Source: Caballeronia peredens
GTDB lineage: Bacteria > Pseudomonadota > Gammaproteobacteria > Burkholderiales > Burkholderiaceae
Length of the DNA stretch: 64,000 nt
Direction: 5' to 3'
NCBI GenBank assembly: GCA_001544595.2
Contig: FCOH02000002.1
Location: forward strand, 186,001 to 250,000
In this document: piece by piece, positions 23,431 to 32,386 of the stretch
Numbering within the stretch: position 1 is the stretch's first letter
Layout of the letters: every line of letters starts with the position of its first letter
Made by a program: the position numbers and the translations under genes
Notes under the pieces: model-generated
The model's database searches: none
The model's input: the letters and a program-made list of their open reading frames with translations, nothing else
What the model was told of the DNA's origin: nothing

Positions 23431-26148
23431 TTAAGCGGCGAGCGCCTTTTCGACCACCTCGCGCACATCGCGCGATTTCGCTTTCGACGCAACCTCGCTC
23501 AGCGCCGCGTGCATCTTTTCGCGCAATTGCGGCGTGAAGCGGCGCCACAGTTCGAGGCCGCGCGCGAGGCGGGCGGCGACCTGCGGATTGAGCGCATCGA
23601 GCGCGATGACCTGTTCGGCCCAGAACGCGTAGCCGGAACCGTCGGCGGCGTGGAACTGCGCCGGGTTGCCGCTGCAGAAACTGAAGATCAGCGAGCGCGC
23701 GCGGTTCGGATTCTTGAGCGTGAACGCCGGATGCTGCATCAGCTTGCGCACGATCTCGATCACCTTGCGATCCGGGCCGCCGCGCTGCGTGGCCTGAAGC
23801 GCGAACCATTTGTCGATGACGAGCGCCTCGTTCTCGAAGCGGCGATAGAAGTCGGCGAGCGCCGCGTCGGCGACGGCCGCATCCGCGCCCTTCGTCGCGC
23901 TCGCCAGCAACAACGCGGCGAGGGCGGCCGAGCGGTCGGTCATGTTGTCGGCGCTGTCGTACTGGGCCTGCGCGAGCCTGACGGCGTCGGCCGGATCGTC
24001 GAGCTGGCTCAGATAGGCGAGGGCGAGATTCTTCAGGCCGCGCTTGCCGGCGTCTTCCGGCGTCGGACGATACTCGCCGGGCGTGCGATTCGCTTCGTAA
24101 GTGGCGAGCCATTTGTCGCGCAATTGCGACGCGAGGCGCCGGCTCATGAAGACGCGCGCCGCGTGCACGGCGGCGGGATCGGACACGCTCATCTGCTCGG
24201 CGAGATAGCTTTCCGACGGCAGCATCAGCGCGAGTTCGCGGAAGGCGGGCGTGAGCGTGGTGTCGTCGAGGACGCGGGCGAACGCGGCGATCGTCTGATC
24301 GTCGATGGCGAGCGCTTCGCCCTTCGCCGCGCGTCCGGCGAGCGCGAGCAGTTCGCGCGTGGCGAGACGCTGGCCGGCTTCCCAGCGGTTGAACGGATCG
24401 CTGTCGTGGGCGAGCAGGAACGCGAGTTCCTCGTTCGTGTAGTCGTATTCGACGATTACCGGCGCCGAGAAATTGCGCAGCAGCGAAGGCAGCGGCGCTT
24501 CGCTCACGTCGACGAACGTGAAGGACTGTTCGCGCTTCGTGAATTCGAGCACGCGCGTGGTGCCGTTCGGCTCCTTCTCGCCTTCGAGACGCAGCGGCAG
24601 ATCCGCGCCGTTGCGGCCGATCAGGCCGACCGAGAACGGAATCAGCAGCGGCGCCTTCTGCGTTTCGTGCGCGGCTTCGGACGTGTCGCCGTAGCCCTGG
24701 GCGAGCGTGAGCGTGTAGCGCTTGGTCGCGGCGTCGTACCGCGCGCTCACGGCGACGCGCGGCGTGCCCGCCTGGCTATACCAGCCTTCGAACTGCGCGA
24801 GATCGCGCTGATTGGCGTCGGCGAGTGCGTGGCGGAAGTCGTCGCAGGTCACGGCCTGGCCGTCGAAACGCTTGAAGTACAGGTCCATGCCGCGCCGGAA
24901 ACCGTCGCGGCCGAACAGCGTCTGATACATCCGCACGACTTCCGAGCCTTTCTCGTAGACGGTCATCGTGTAGAAGTTGTTGATCTCGACGTAGCTTTCC
25001 GGGCGCACCGGATGCGCCATCGGGCCGGCGTCCTCGGCGAACTGCATCTGGCGCAGCACGCGCACGTCCTCGATCCGCTTGGTCGCGCGCGCCGCCGCGC
25101 TCGCGGCGCCTTCGACGTCGCCGGCGGCCATGTCGGCGGAAAATTCCTGATCGCGGAACACGGTCAGGCCTTCCTTCAGGCTCAGTTGGAACCAGTCGCG
25201 GCAGGTCACGCGGTTGCCGGTCCAGTTGTGGAAGTATTCGTGGCCGACCACGGCCTCGATGTTCGAGAAATCGGTGTCGGTCGCGGTTTCGGGATTGGCG
25301 AGCACGTACTTCGTGTTGAAGATGTTGAGGCCCTTGTTCTCCATCGCGCCCATGTTGAAGTCGCTCACCGCGACGATCATGAAGCGGTCCAGATCCAGTT
25401 CCAGGCCGAAGCGCTTTTCGTCCCAGCGAATGGAGTGGATGAGCGAGTCCATCGCGTGGCGAGTCTTGTCGAGATCGTGCGGCTCGACCCAGACCTGCAG
25501 CAGTTTTTCCTTGCCCGAGCCGGACCGGATGCGCTCCTCGATGCACACCAGCTTGCCCGCGACCAGCGCGAACAGATAACTCGGCTTCTTGAACGGGTCT
25601 TCCCAGCGGGCGAAGTGGCGGCCGTCGGGCAGATCGCCTTCCTCGATAAGATTGCCGTTCGACAGCAGCACCGGATACGCGGCCTTGTCGGCGCGCAGCG
25701 TCACGACGTAGGTGGCCATCACGTCCGGACGATCGAGGAAATACGTGATGCGCCGGAAGCCTTCGGCTTCGCACTGCGTGAAGAAGTTGCCGCTTGAGAC
25801 ATAAAGTCCGGAGAGCGTCGTGTTCTCGGCCGGATTGCAGATGCTCTCGATGCTAAGCTCGAAAGTGCCGGCAGGAAGAGTGCCGATCGACAGCCCGTTT
25901 TCGCTCACGCGCACATCCACGTGCGGGGCGCCGTCGATCGCCGCGCTCACGAATTCGAGTTGCTCGCCCATCAGTTCGAGCCGGGGTGCGTCGCCGCGTG
26001 CATCGGGATTGCGGCGCAGTTTCATCGTGTTCTTCACGACCGTGCGCGCCGGCACGAGATCGAACTCGAGCGCGACGGAGTCGATCAGGAAGGCGGGCGG
26101 CGTGTAGTCCTGGCGGCGAATCACTGCGGATGCGGTCGTGTTAGACAT
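23431..26148 (-). CDS. pepN: aminopeptidase N (M1 metallopeptidase)
   Basis: This zinc aminopeptidase releases N-terminal amino acids from peptides in the cytoplasm. From the ATG at 26148 it has 905 residues, the usual PepN length. The exopeptidase motif GAMEN is at 267-271, and the zinc motif HEYFH at 303-307 with the third ligand E326 (LKEGLTV). A DUF3458 C-terminal region follows. It is monocistronic; fbp follows after about 175 bases. Confidence 0.95.
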   Translation of the reverse strand: MSNTTASAVIRRQDYTPPAFLIDSVALEFDLVPARTVVKNTMKLRRNPDARGDAPRLELMGEQLEFVSAAIDGAPHVDVRVSENGLSIGTLPAGTFELSIESICNPAENTTLSGLYVSSGNFFTQCEAEGFRRITYFLDRPDVMATYVVTLRADKAAYPVLLSNGNLIEEGDLPDGRHFARWEDPFKKPSYLFALVAGKLVCIEERIRSGSGKEKLLQVWVEPHDLDKTRHAMDSLIHSIRWDEKRFGLELDLDRFMIVAVSDFNMGAMENKGLNIFNTKYVLANPETATDTDFSNIEAVVGHEYFHNWTGNRVTCRDWFQLSLKEGLTVFRDQEFSADMAAGDVEGAASAAARATKRIEDVRVLRQMQFAEDAGPMAHPVRPESYVEINNFYTMTVYEKGSEVVRMYQTLFGRDGFRRGMDLYFKRFDGQAVTCDDFRHALADANQRDLAQFEGWYSQAGTPRVAVSARYDAATKRYTLTLAQGYGDTSEAAHETQKAPLLIPFSVGLIGRNGADLPLRLEGEKEPNGTTRVLEFTKREQSFTFVDVSEAPLPSLLRNFSAPVIVEYDYTNEELAFLLAHDSDPFNRWEAGQRLATRELLALAGRAAKGEALAIDDQTIAAFARVLDDTTLTPAFRELALMLPSESYLAEQMSVSDPAAVHAARVFMSRRLASQLRDKWLATYEANRTPGEYRPTPEDAGKRGLKNLALAYLSQLDDPADAVRLAQAQYDSADNMTDRSAALAALLLASATKGADAAVADAALADFYRRFENEALVIDKWFALQATQRGGPDRKVIEIVRKLMQHPAFTLKNPNRARSLIFSFCSGNPAQFHAADGSGYAFWAEQVIALDALNPQVAARLARGLELWRRFTPQLREKMHAALSEVASKAKSRDVREVVEKALAA

Positions 26149-26366
26149 GGCAAGATCTTCATGTTGGATTGAGCGGCGCCGCGTTTCGCGTGCATACGGT
26201 GTGCACGCCGACGCGCGCGCCTGGTCAAACCATTGTACAAGCCGTCCGGGGATCGTGAATCGGGCGGCGCAACGCGTCGTGGACCCCACAATAACGGACG
26301 CCGCCGGGCAAGGCCCGCCGGTGCTGTCTATAACTTAGAAGGGTGCTGAACGAAGTGAGGACGACC

Positions 26367-27092
26367 ATGGATTTCCCGATCAAGACGCTTGGCAAATGGG
26401 CGGCGCTGATGCTGGCGGCGCTCTGGCTCACGGGCTGCACGACCTACGTTCAGACTCAGGTGACGGCCTTCTCCGACTGGAGCGGCGCCGACACCACGCG
26501 CACCTACGCGTTCGCGCGCAAGAACGAGCAGCAGAACAGCATCGAACAGACGACTTACGAGACGCTCGTCGCCAATGAACTCGCGAAGTACAACTTCCGG
26601 CAGGTGCCCGATGCGAGCGCGAACTATCAGGTGGCGATCGGCTATTCGGTCCGCGGCGACACGATGACCGTGCGCCAGCCGGTCTACTACGATCCGTGGC
26701 CGATGTACGGCGGTCCGTGGGGCGGCCCGTACTGGGGCGGACCGTGGGGCGGCGGCTGGGGCGGTTACGGTCCGTGGGGGCCGACGGGCTACGTCGATCA
26801 GAGCTATCCGGTCTACATCCATGCGCTGCAGATTCGCATGACCGAACGCAAGACCGGCCGCGAGACCTATAAGGTCACGGCGGTCAACTCGACGGGCGAT
26901 CCGTCTCTCTACCTGGCGATGCCGTATCTCGTGCGCAGCGCGCTCGCGAACTTCCCGCTCGGCAACGGAACGGTGCGCACGGTGACGCTCCCGGTGGACC
27001 CGAACGGCGGCATGTCGAACGAAACGGCGGCGTCGCTGAATTCGAACGAGCGCAACGCGGCACCGCCGCCGGCGTCGAAGTCGGTCGACTGA
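26367..27092 (+). CDS. DUF4136 lipoprotein with Gly/Trp-rich insert
   Basis: This 241-residue probable lipoprotein has a lipobox LTGC at the end of its signal peptide (ALMLAALWLTGC), so it would be lipidated and placed in the envelope. A DUF4136-like domain follows (SGADTTRTYAFARKNEQQ at the start, RETYKVTAVNS near the end). In the middle, at about residues 110-140, is a Gly/Trp/Pro-rich low-complexity insert made of GGPWGG and WGGYGPWG units. I chose the ATG at 26367 over a GTG at 26343. The role of this family is unknown. Confidence 0.8.
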   Translation: MDFPIKTLGKWAALMLAALWLTGCTTYVQTQVTAFSDWSGADTTRTYAFARKNEQQNSIEQTTYETLVANELAKYNFRQVPDASANYQVAIGYSVRGDTMTVRQPVYYDPWPMYGGPWGGPYWGGPWGGGWGGYGPWGPTGYVDQSYPVYIHALQIRMTERKTGRETYKVTAVNSTGDPSLYLAMPYLVRSALANFPLGNGTVRTVTLPVDPNGGMSNETAASLNSNERNAAPPPASKSVD

Positions 27093-27110
27093 GCGGCCGG
27101 ATCAGGCAAG

Positions 27111-27133
27111 GCGGCTTCGCTGCGCGAAGCCGC
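27111..27133. terminator. hairpin downstream of the DUF4136 gene
   Basis: GCGGCTTCGC (27111-27120) and GCGAAGCCGC (27124-27133) form a perfect ten-base stem with the loop TGC, 18 bases after the stop codon. There is no T tract, so it is a weak or factor-dependent terminator. Confidence 0.5.
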
Positions 27134-27319
27134 TCCGAGTCGCTGGACGCCGTCGCGCGAAGCCGATTTCGGTGCGCCTGAATGTATCGGAAAATATTTC
27201 CACGAGGCGCCGTCGCGGGTTTTGTTCATATCTCGGCGTTACGTTTCAAAAACGCCCGATCGCCTTGACTAAACAGGGAATTATCGCGGCGGCGGCGGGG
27301 CGCAATATATGCAGATCCG

Positions 27320-27340
27320 GCGAATAAGCGATATATTCGC
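27320..27340. promoter_or_regulatory. inverted repeat next to the phosphonate operon start
   Basis: GCGAATA (27320-27326) and TATTCGC (27334-27340) are perfect complements separated by seven bases and end three bases before the ATG at 27344. The site could be an operator or an mRNA hairpin that masks translation initiation of the first gene. Confidence 0.4.
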
Positions 27341-27343
27341 GGG

Positions 27344-28039
27344 ATGACAAAATCGTGTCCGCCCAATCTCAAAGCCGTTCCCGAGCCCACCACGTGGGAC
27401 GCGCGGCTCGCCCGCCGCCTCGTCACACCGCTCGTCGGCACCCCTGTCACGCCGAATCATCTGACGACACTGCGCCTCGCCATCGGATTGGGCGGGGCGT
27501 ATTATCTGTCGCTCGGTCAGTTCTGGATGTGCACGCTCGGCGCGCTGCTGATCGCGCTGTCGAATCTCGTCGACCACACCGACGGCGAACTGGCGCGCAT
27601 CAGCGGGCAATCGAGCAAGATCGGACACTTTTATGACCTCGCGTGCGACGCGCTCGTCACGGTGCTGCTGTTTCTCGGCATCGGGTTCTATGTGGCCGTG
27701 CATCATCCGTCGATGATCGTGCCCGCGCAATGGCTCGGCGGCCTTGCGGGCGTGGCGGTCGCGCTGATCTTTTTCCTGCGCATGCGCATCGAGTCGATGG
27801 TCGGCAAATCGGGCACGAAACAGGCGTCGATGGCAGGCTTCGAAACGGAAGACGTGCTGTATCTGCTGCCGGTCGTGACCATCCTGAACGGCATGACGCC
27901 CTTTCTGATCGCCGCGGCGATCGGCGCGCCGTTGTTTGCCGTGTATGTCGCGGTGGATCATCAGCGCGTCGCGCGGCAGATGCGGCGCGCGCAGGCGTCG
28001 CTCGCAAAAGACGGCAACGATTTTCAGGCGGTGAGATGA
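27344..28039 (+). CDS. CDP-alcohol phosphatidyltransferase family protein
   Basis: This 231-residue integral membrane enzyme has the complete family signature D77-x2-DG-x2-AR-x8-G94-x3-D98-x3-D102 (starting NLVDHTDGELAR), surrounded by about six hydrophobic segments. The family transfers a phospho-alcohol from a CDP-activated donor to an alcohol acceptor. As the first gene of a phosphonate operon it is the best candidate to transfer aminoethylphosphonate from CMP-AEP to a lipid or other membrane alcohol (inference). Its stop overlaps the next start (ATGA). Confidence 0.85.
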   Translation: MTKSCPPNLKAVPEPTTWDARLARRLVTPLVGTPVTPNHLTTLRLAIGLGGAYYLSLGQFWMCTLGALLIALSNLVDHTDGELARISGQSSKIGHFYDLACDALVTVLLFLGIGFYVAVHHPSMIVPAQWLGGLAGVAVALIFFLRMRIESMVGKSGTKQASMAGFETEDVLYLLPVVTILNGMTPFLIAAAIGAPLFAVYVAVDHQRVARQMRRAQASLAKDGNDFQAVR

Positions 28040-28848
28040 GCGATACGGCAACTCCGGACAACACCCTGATTCAGCCGGCGCATGCGGCAACGTCCGCGCG
28101 TCCGTCGAAGCGCGACATCGACTCGACATTGAATGCGCGCCTTGTTGCGCTGCCCACGCCCGAACTGCGCGACGAATACGCCCGGCAGAGTTCGTTTCTG
28201 TATATCGAAGACTTCCTGCCGCGCGATTTCACTGAACGCCTGATCGCCGCCGTGCACGATGTGACGCCGGCCGTGAACCGCAATTATCTGCCGGGTCACA
28301 AGGCCGGCGGCAGCGTGAGCCGCCATACGCTCGACAAGCTCGCGCCGTTCATCGCGGACCTGTACCGGTCGGAGGCGCTCATCAAGTGGCTGGAGGCGCT
28401 CACCGGCGACAAGCTGCAGCTCTCGCCGGAAGACGATCCGCACGCCTACGCGCTCTATTTCTATACGCGTCCGGGCGATCACATCGGCTGGCATTACGAC
28501 ACGTCGTATTACGACGGCCGCCGCTACACGCTGCTGCTCGGCGTGATCGACGACTCTTCCTGCGCGCTCGAATACGAACTGCACACGAAGACGCCCGGCG
28601 TGCCCGACCAGCCGGGTTCCGTGCGCTATCCGCCGGGCGCGTTCGTGTTCTTCGACGGCGACAAGCTGCGTCATCGCGTCACGCCGCTCGGCGAGAACGA
28701 AATGCGCGTGTCGCTCACGTTCGAATACGTGACCAATCCCAACATGCGACCGTTCCAGCGCTTCATTTCGAACATGAAAGATTCGATCGCGTATTTCGGA
28801 TTCAAGCAGGTCTTTCGCCGCAACCGCGGCAAGAACGGACAGGCATGA
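28036..28848 (+). CDS. 2-oxoglutarate/Fe(II) oxygenase
   Basis: The protein of 270 residues starts at the ATG at 28036, overlapping the previous stop by four bases; the frame extends upstream but only as a shadow. It has the facial triad H153-x-D155 (IGWHYDTSYYDGRRYTLLLG) and H213 (KLRHRVTPL), with R224 (EMRVSLTFEY) as the likely 2-oxoglutarate ligand. It is predicted to hydroxylate or otherwise oxidise a substrate. In this operon the substrate may be AEP, its lipid conjugate or an acyl chain; hydroxylated AEP is known in other organisms. The substrate is inferred only from context. Confidence 0.8.
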   Translation: MSDTATPDNTLIQPAHAATSARPSKRDIDSTLNARLVALPTPELRDEYARQSSFLYIEDFLPRDFTERLIAAVHDVTPAVNRNYLPGHKAGGSVSRHTLDKLAPFIADLYRSEALIKWLEALTGDKLQLSPEDDPHAYALYFYTRPGDHIGWHYDTSYYDGRRYTLLLGVIDDSSCALEYELHTKTPGVPDQPGSVRYPPGAFVFFDGDKLRHRVTPLGENEMRVSLTFEYVTNPNMRPFQRFISNMKDSIAYFGFKQVFRRNRGKNGQA

Positions 28849-29861
28849 GCCGCGCCGGCACATTCCTGCTGTCCGCCGGCGTGGTGCTGTTCGTCGCGCT
28901 GCTCGGCTGGCAAGGCTTCGGCTCCGTCGCGGCCACGCTCGCCGCGGCCGGCTGGGGCCTGCTCGCCGTGGCGGCGTTTCACTTCGTCCCGCTGTTCGTC
29001 GATGCCGTCGCGATCAGCGTGCTGTTCGGCGACAAGGAACGCAACGTCACCCTGCGCGATGCCTTGCTCGCGCGCTGGGCCGGCGAATCCGTGAACAGCC
29101 TGATGCCCGCGGGTCAGATCGGCGGGCCGATGCTGATGGTCCGCTATCTCGCGCAGCGCGGCATGCGCGCACGGGACGCCGCCGCCGTCATCACCATCAG
29201 CACGACAATGCAAACCGTCGCGCAACTGCTGTTCGCGCTGGTCGGCGTCGTGCTCCTGACCGGTTATGCGGCGGGCGGTTCGTCGTCCGCGTTGCTGATC
29301 GCGGTGCTCGCCGTCATCGGCGTGATCGGCGTGATGATCTTCGGCTTCTATCTGGCGCAACGGCGCGGTCTCTTCGGCCGCGCGATGCGCTTCGCCTCCG
29401 GCATCGCCGCGCGCTTCTCGGCCAAGCGCGACTGGTCCTCGCTCGTCACGCGCGCCGAAGCGGTCGATGCCGCTGTGCACGATCTCTATCGCGAGCGCGG
29501 CAAGGTGGCGGCGAGCTTCGGCCTGAGCCTGCTCGGCTGGATCGTCGGCACGGGCGAAGTGTGGCTCGCGCTGCATCTGCTCGGTCATCCGGTCGGCTGG
29601 ACGGAAGCGCTCCTGCTCGAAAGCCTCGGCCAGGCGATTCGCGGCGCCGCCTTCGCCATTCCCGGCTCGCTCGGCGTGCAGGAAGGCGGTTATCTGCTGC
29701 TCGCGCGCATGATCGGCCTGCCGCCCGAGGCGGCGCTCGCGCTGTCGCTCGCCAAGCGCGCGCGCGAATTGCTGCTCGGCGTGCCGGGCATCGTCTATCT
29801 GCATTTCGTTGAAAAAGGCTGGCAGCGCCGCCGTCTCGCGCGTGTGCCGGATATCGACTGA
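28845..29861 (+). CDS. flippase-like membrane protein (LPG synthase TM family)
   Basis: The protein of 338 residues starts at the ATG at 28845, overlapping the previous stop. It has about eight hydrophobic segments and the UPF0104/LPG_synthase_TM pattern (RWAGESVNSLMPAGQIGGP; LLESLGQAIRGAAFAIPGS; GVQEGGYLLLARMIGL). Relatives include the flippase domain of MprF and hopanoid-associated HpnL proteins. In this operon it is well placed to move the phosphonate lipid across the inner membrane (inference). Confidence 0.8.
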   Translation: MSRAGTFLLSAGVVLFVALLGWQGFGSVAATLAAAGWGLLAVAAFHFVPLFVDAVAISVLFGDKERNVTLRDALLARWAGESVNSLMPAGQIGGPMLMVRYLAQRGMRARDAAAVITISTTMQTVAQLLFALVGVVLLTGYAAGGSSSALLIAVLAVIGVIGVMIFGFYLAQRRGLFGRAMRFASGIAARFSAKRDWSSLVTRAEAVDAAVHDLYRERGKVAASFGLSLLGWIVGTGEVWLALHLLGHPVGWTEALLLESLGQAIRGAAFAIPGSLGVQEGGYLLLARMIGLPPEAALALSLAKRARELLLGVPGIVYLHFVEKGWQRRRLARVPDID

Positions 29862-29885
29862 CTCACCCACGAAGGGAACACAACC

Positions 29886-30683
29886 ATGCGCGCAATTATT
29901 CTTGCGGCCGGGATGGGCTTGCGCCTCGTTCAGCCCGAAGGCCAGCAAAAGCCGAAATGTCTGCTGCGATTTGGTGACAATTCGGGTGATGCCTCGTTGC
30001 TCGAACGTCATCTGCACTTCCTGAAGGCCGCCGGCGTTGCTGAAGTCGTCTTCGTGACGGGCTTCAAGAGCGAGCAGATCGAGGCGGAACTCGCATCGAT
30101 CGACTGGAAGCCGGCGACCGAAATCGTCGTCAACGAAGAATTCACGCTGGGCAGCGTGCTGTCCGTGCACACCGCGCGCGAGGCGATGACGCGCGGCGGC
30201 GACGTCCTGCTGATGGACGCCGACGTGCTCTACGACGAACGCATCTTCGAACCGCTGGTGGCCGGCGGCAGCGTCAACCGGCTCTTGATCGACCGCGATT
30301 TCGAGGCGGGCGACGAGCCCGTGAAGTTGTGCGTCGAGAACGGCGTGCCGGTGGAACTGCGCAAGCAGGTCGCGGCGGGCCTCGCGTACGACACGATCGG
30401 CGAATCGGTCGGCTTCTTCCGCTTCGATCACGCGACGGCCACGCGCCTGGCCGAGATCTGCGCGGATTACGTCGCGACGGGCCGCGCGAAGATGCCGCAC
30501 GAAGAAGCGGTGCGCGACCTGTTGCTGGAAAAGTCCCACGTGTTCGATATCGCCGATGTCACCGGCGCACCGTGGATCGAAATCGATTTTCAGAACGACG
30601 TGAAGCGCGCGGCCGACGAAGTGCTGCCGCAATTGAACGCGCTGCGTCAGTTTGCAGGAGCTACAGGAGCACTACAGCGATGA
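29886..30683 (+). CDS. stand-alone nucleotidyltransferase
   Basis: This 265-residue NTP-transferase-fold protein starts [20 protein letters not shown] and continues QKPKCLL, so the nucleotide-binding signature LAAGxGxRL...KPK is intact. A metal-binding DAD motif follows ([16 protein letters not shown]). It presumably uses CTP to activate a phosphonate or an alcohol phosphate. It overlaps the aepX-like gene by four bases. The fused nucleotidyltransferase in the next gene has a degenerate signature, so this protein could be the main cytidylyltransferase of the cluster (inference). Confidence 0.8.
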   Translation: MRAIILAAGMGLRLVQPEGQQKPKCLLRFGDNSGDASLLERHLHFLKAAGVAEVVFVTGFKSEQIEAELASIDWKPATEIVVNEEFTLGSVLSVHTAREAMTRGGDVLLMDADVLYDERIFEPLVAGGSVNRLLIDRDFEAGDEPVKLCVENGVPVELRKQVAAGLAYDTIGESVGFFRFDHATATRLAEICADYVATGRAKMPHEEAVRDLLLEKSHVFDIADVTGAPWIEIDFQNDVKRAADEVLPQLNALRQFAGATGALQR

Positions 30684-32386
30684 ACGCACCAGAACAACTC
30701 CCCGTCGGTTTTTCGCGCTCGATGCGCCTGCGCGAGATGCTGCAAAGCAATCGCCTCGAATTCCTGATGGAAGCGCACAACGGCATTTCGGCGCGCATCG
30801 CGAAGGAAGCCGGCTTCAAGGCGATCTGGGGATCGGGCCTGTCGATCTCGGCGCAGTTCGGCGTGCGCGACAACAACGAAGCGAGCTGGACGCAGGTCGT
30901 CGACAACCTCGAATTCATGGCCGACGCAAGCGATCTGCCGATCCTGCTCGACGGCGACACCGGCTACGGCAACTTCAACAACGTGCGCCGGCTCGTGAAG
31001 AAGCTGGAGCAGCGCGGCATCGCGGGCGTGTGCATCGAGGACAAGCAGTTTCCGAAGACCAACAGCTTCATCAACGGCGAAGCGCAGCCGCTCGCCGACA
31101 TGGACGAATTCTGCGGCAAGATCAAGGCCGGCAAGGATTCGCAGAGCGACCCGAACTTCTCGATCGTCGCACGCGTCGAGGCGCTGATCGCGGGCTGGGG
31201 CATGGAAGAGGCATTGAAGCGCGCCGAGGCGTATCGCCAGGCGGGCGCGGACGCGATCCTGATCCACAGCAAGCTGTCGAAGCCGGACGAAATCCTCACC
31301 TTCGCGCGCGAATGGGCGGGACGCGGTCCGCTCGTCATCGTGCCGACGAAGTACTACAGCACGCCGACCGACGCATTCCGTCAGGCGGGCATCAGCTGCG
31401 TGATCTGGGCGAACCATCTGATTCGCGGCGCGGTGTCGGCGATGCAGGCGATCGCGAAGGAAATCCACGACAGCGAGACGCTCGTCAACGTGGAAGACCG
31501 CATCGCGTCGGTGAACGAAATCTTCCGTCTGCAGGACGCGGACGAATACTCGGCGGCCGAGAGCGTCTATCTGACGGCGGCCAACGAGAAGCGCAGCGCG
31601 GTCGTGCTCGCCGCGAGCCGCGGCGCGGGCCTCGAAGCGCTGACCGAAGAGCGTCCGAAGGTGATGCTGCCGGTCGCGGGCAAGCCGCTCTTGCGCCATC
31701 TCGTCGAGGCGTTCAAGAAGGAAAGCATCAACGACATCACCGTGGTCGGCGGTTATCGCGCCGATGCGATCGACAAGGGCGGCATCCGGCTCGTCGTCAA
31801 CGAGCAGCACGCGTCGACCGGCGAACTCGCGTCGCTCGCCTGCGCGGCGGCGCATCTGAACGGCGACACCGTCATTTCCTACGGCGACCTGCTGTTCCGC
31901 AGCTACATCCTGCGCGATCTGGTCGAATCCGACAGCGACTTCTGCGTGGTCGTCGATTCGTCGCAAACGCCGCAGGCGGGCGAAGCGGGCGCAGATTTCG
32001 CCTACTGCTCGACCGCCGACGACCGCGCGCTCTTCGGCCAGAAAGTGTGGCTGGAAAGCGTGGTCGGCGCGGGGCAGGGCCTCGACGCGGGCCGCGCGCC
32101 GCAGGGCCGCTGGATGGGCCTGATCAACGTGCGCGCGGGCGCGCGCGAGCGGCTGCTCGCGACGCTGGCGGAACTGCAGAAGCGCGCCGACTTCGGCAAG
32201 CTCGACATGGCCGCGCTGCTCAACGCGCTCATCGCCGCCGGCCAGAAGGTCGAAGTGCAATACGTGCACGGCCACTGGCGCGGTGTGAACGATCTCGACG
32301 ACTTCCGCCGCGCGGGCGATTTCGCGCACGGCCAGTCGCCGATCGGCTCGGAAGGCATCGACGGCACGGAGACCGCGCGTGATTGA
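30680..32386 (+). CDS. aepX: PEP mutase fused to a nucleotidyltransferase (AepX-like)
   Basis: The N-terminal domain (about 1-295) is phosphoenolpyruvate phosphomutase, which forms the C-P bond of phosphonopyruvate. It carries the signature EDK-x3-K-x-NS at residues 120-129 ([12 protein letters not shown]) and the DGDTGYGN motif at 91-98. The C-terminal domain (about 306-568) is an NTP-transferase fold related to the PntC-type domains fused to PEP mutase in other bacteria, which make CMP-AEP. Its nucleotide motif reads [20 protein letters not shown]: the usual Gly is Ser and the catalytic Arg position is Gly. The protein has 568 residues and is coupled to both neighbours. Confidence 0.9.
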   Translation: MNAPEQLPVGFSRSMRLREMLQSNRLEFLMEAHNGISARIAKEAGFKAIWGSGLSISAQFGVRDNNEASWTQVVDNLEFMADASDLPILLDGDTGYGNFNNVRRLVKKLEQRGIAGVCIEDKQFPKTNSFINGEAQPLADMDEFCGKIKAGKDSQSDPNFSIVARVEALIAGWGMEEALKRAEAYRQAGADAILIHSKLSKPDEILTFAREWAGRGPLVIVPTKYYSTPTDAFRQAGISCVIWANHLIRGAVSAMQAIAKEIHDSETLVNVEDRIASVNEIFRLQDADEYSAAESVYLTAANEKRSAVVLAASRGAGLEALTEERPKVMLPVAGKPLLRHLVEAFKKESINDITVVGGYRADAIDKGGIRLVVNEQHASTGELASLACAAAHLNGDTVISYGDLLFRSYILRDLVESDSDFCVVVDSSQTPQAGEAGADFAYCSTADDRALFGQKVWLESVVGAGQGLDAGRAPQGRWMGLINVRAGARERLLATLAELQKRADFGKLDMAALLNALIAAGQKVEVQYVHGHWRGVNDLDDFRRAGDFAHGQSPIGSEGIDGTETARD

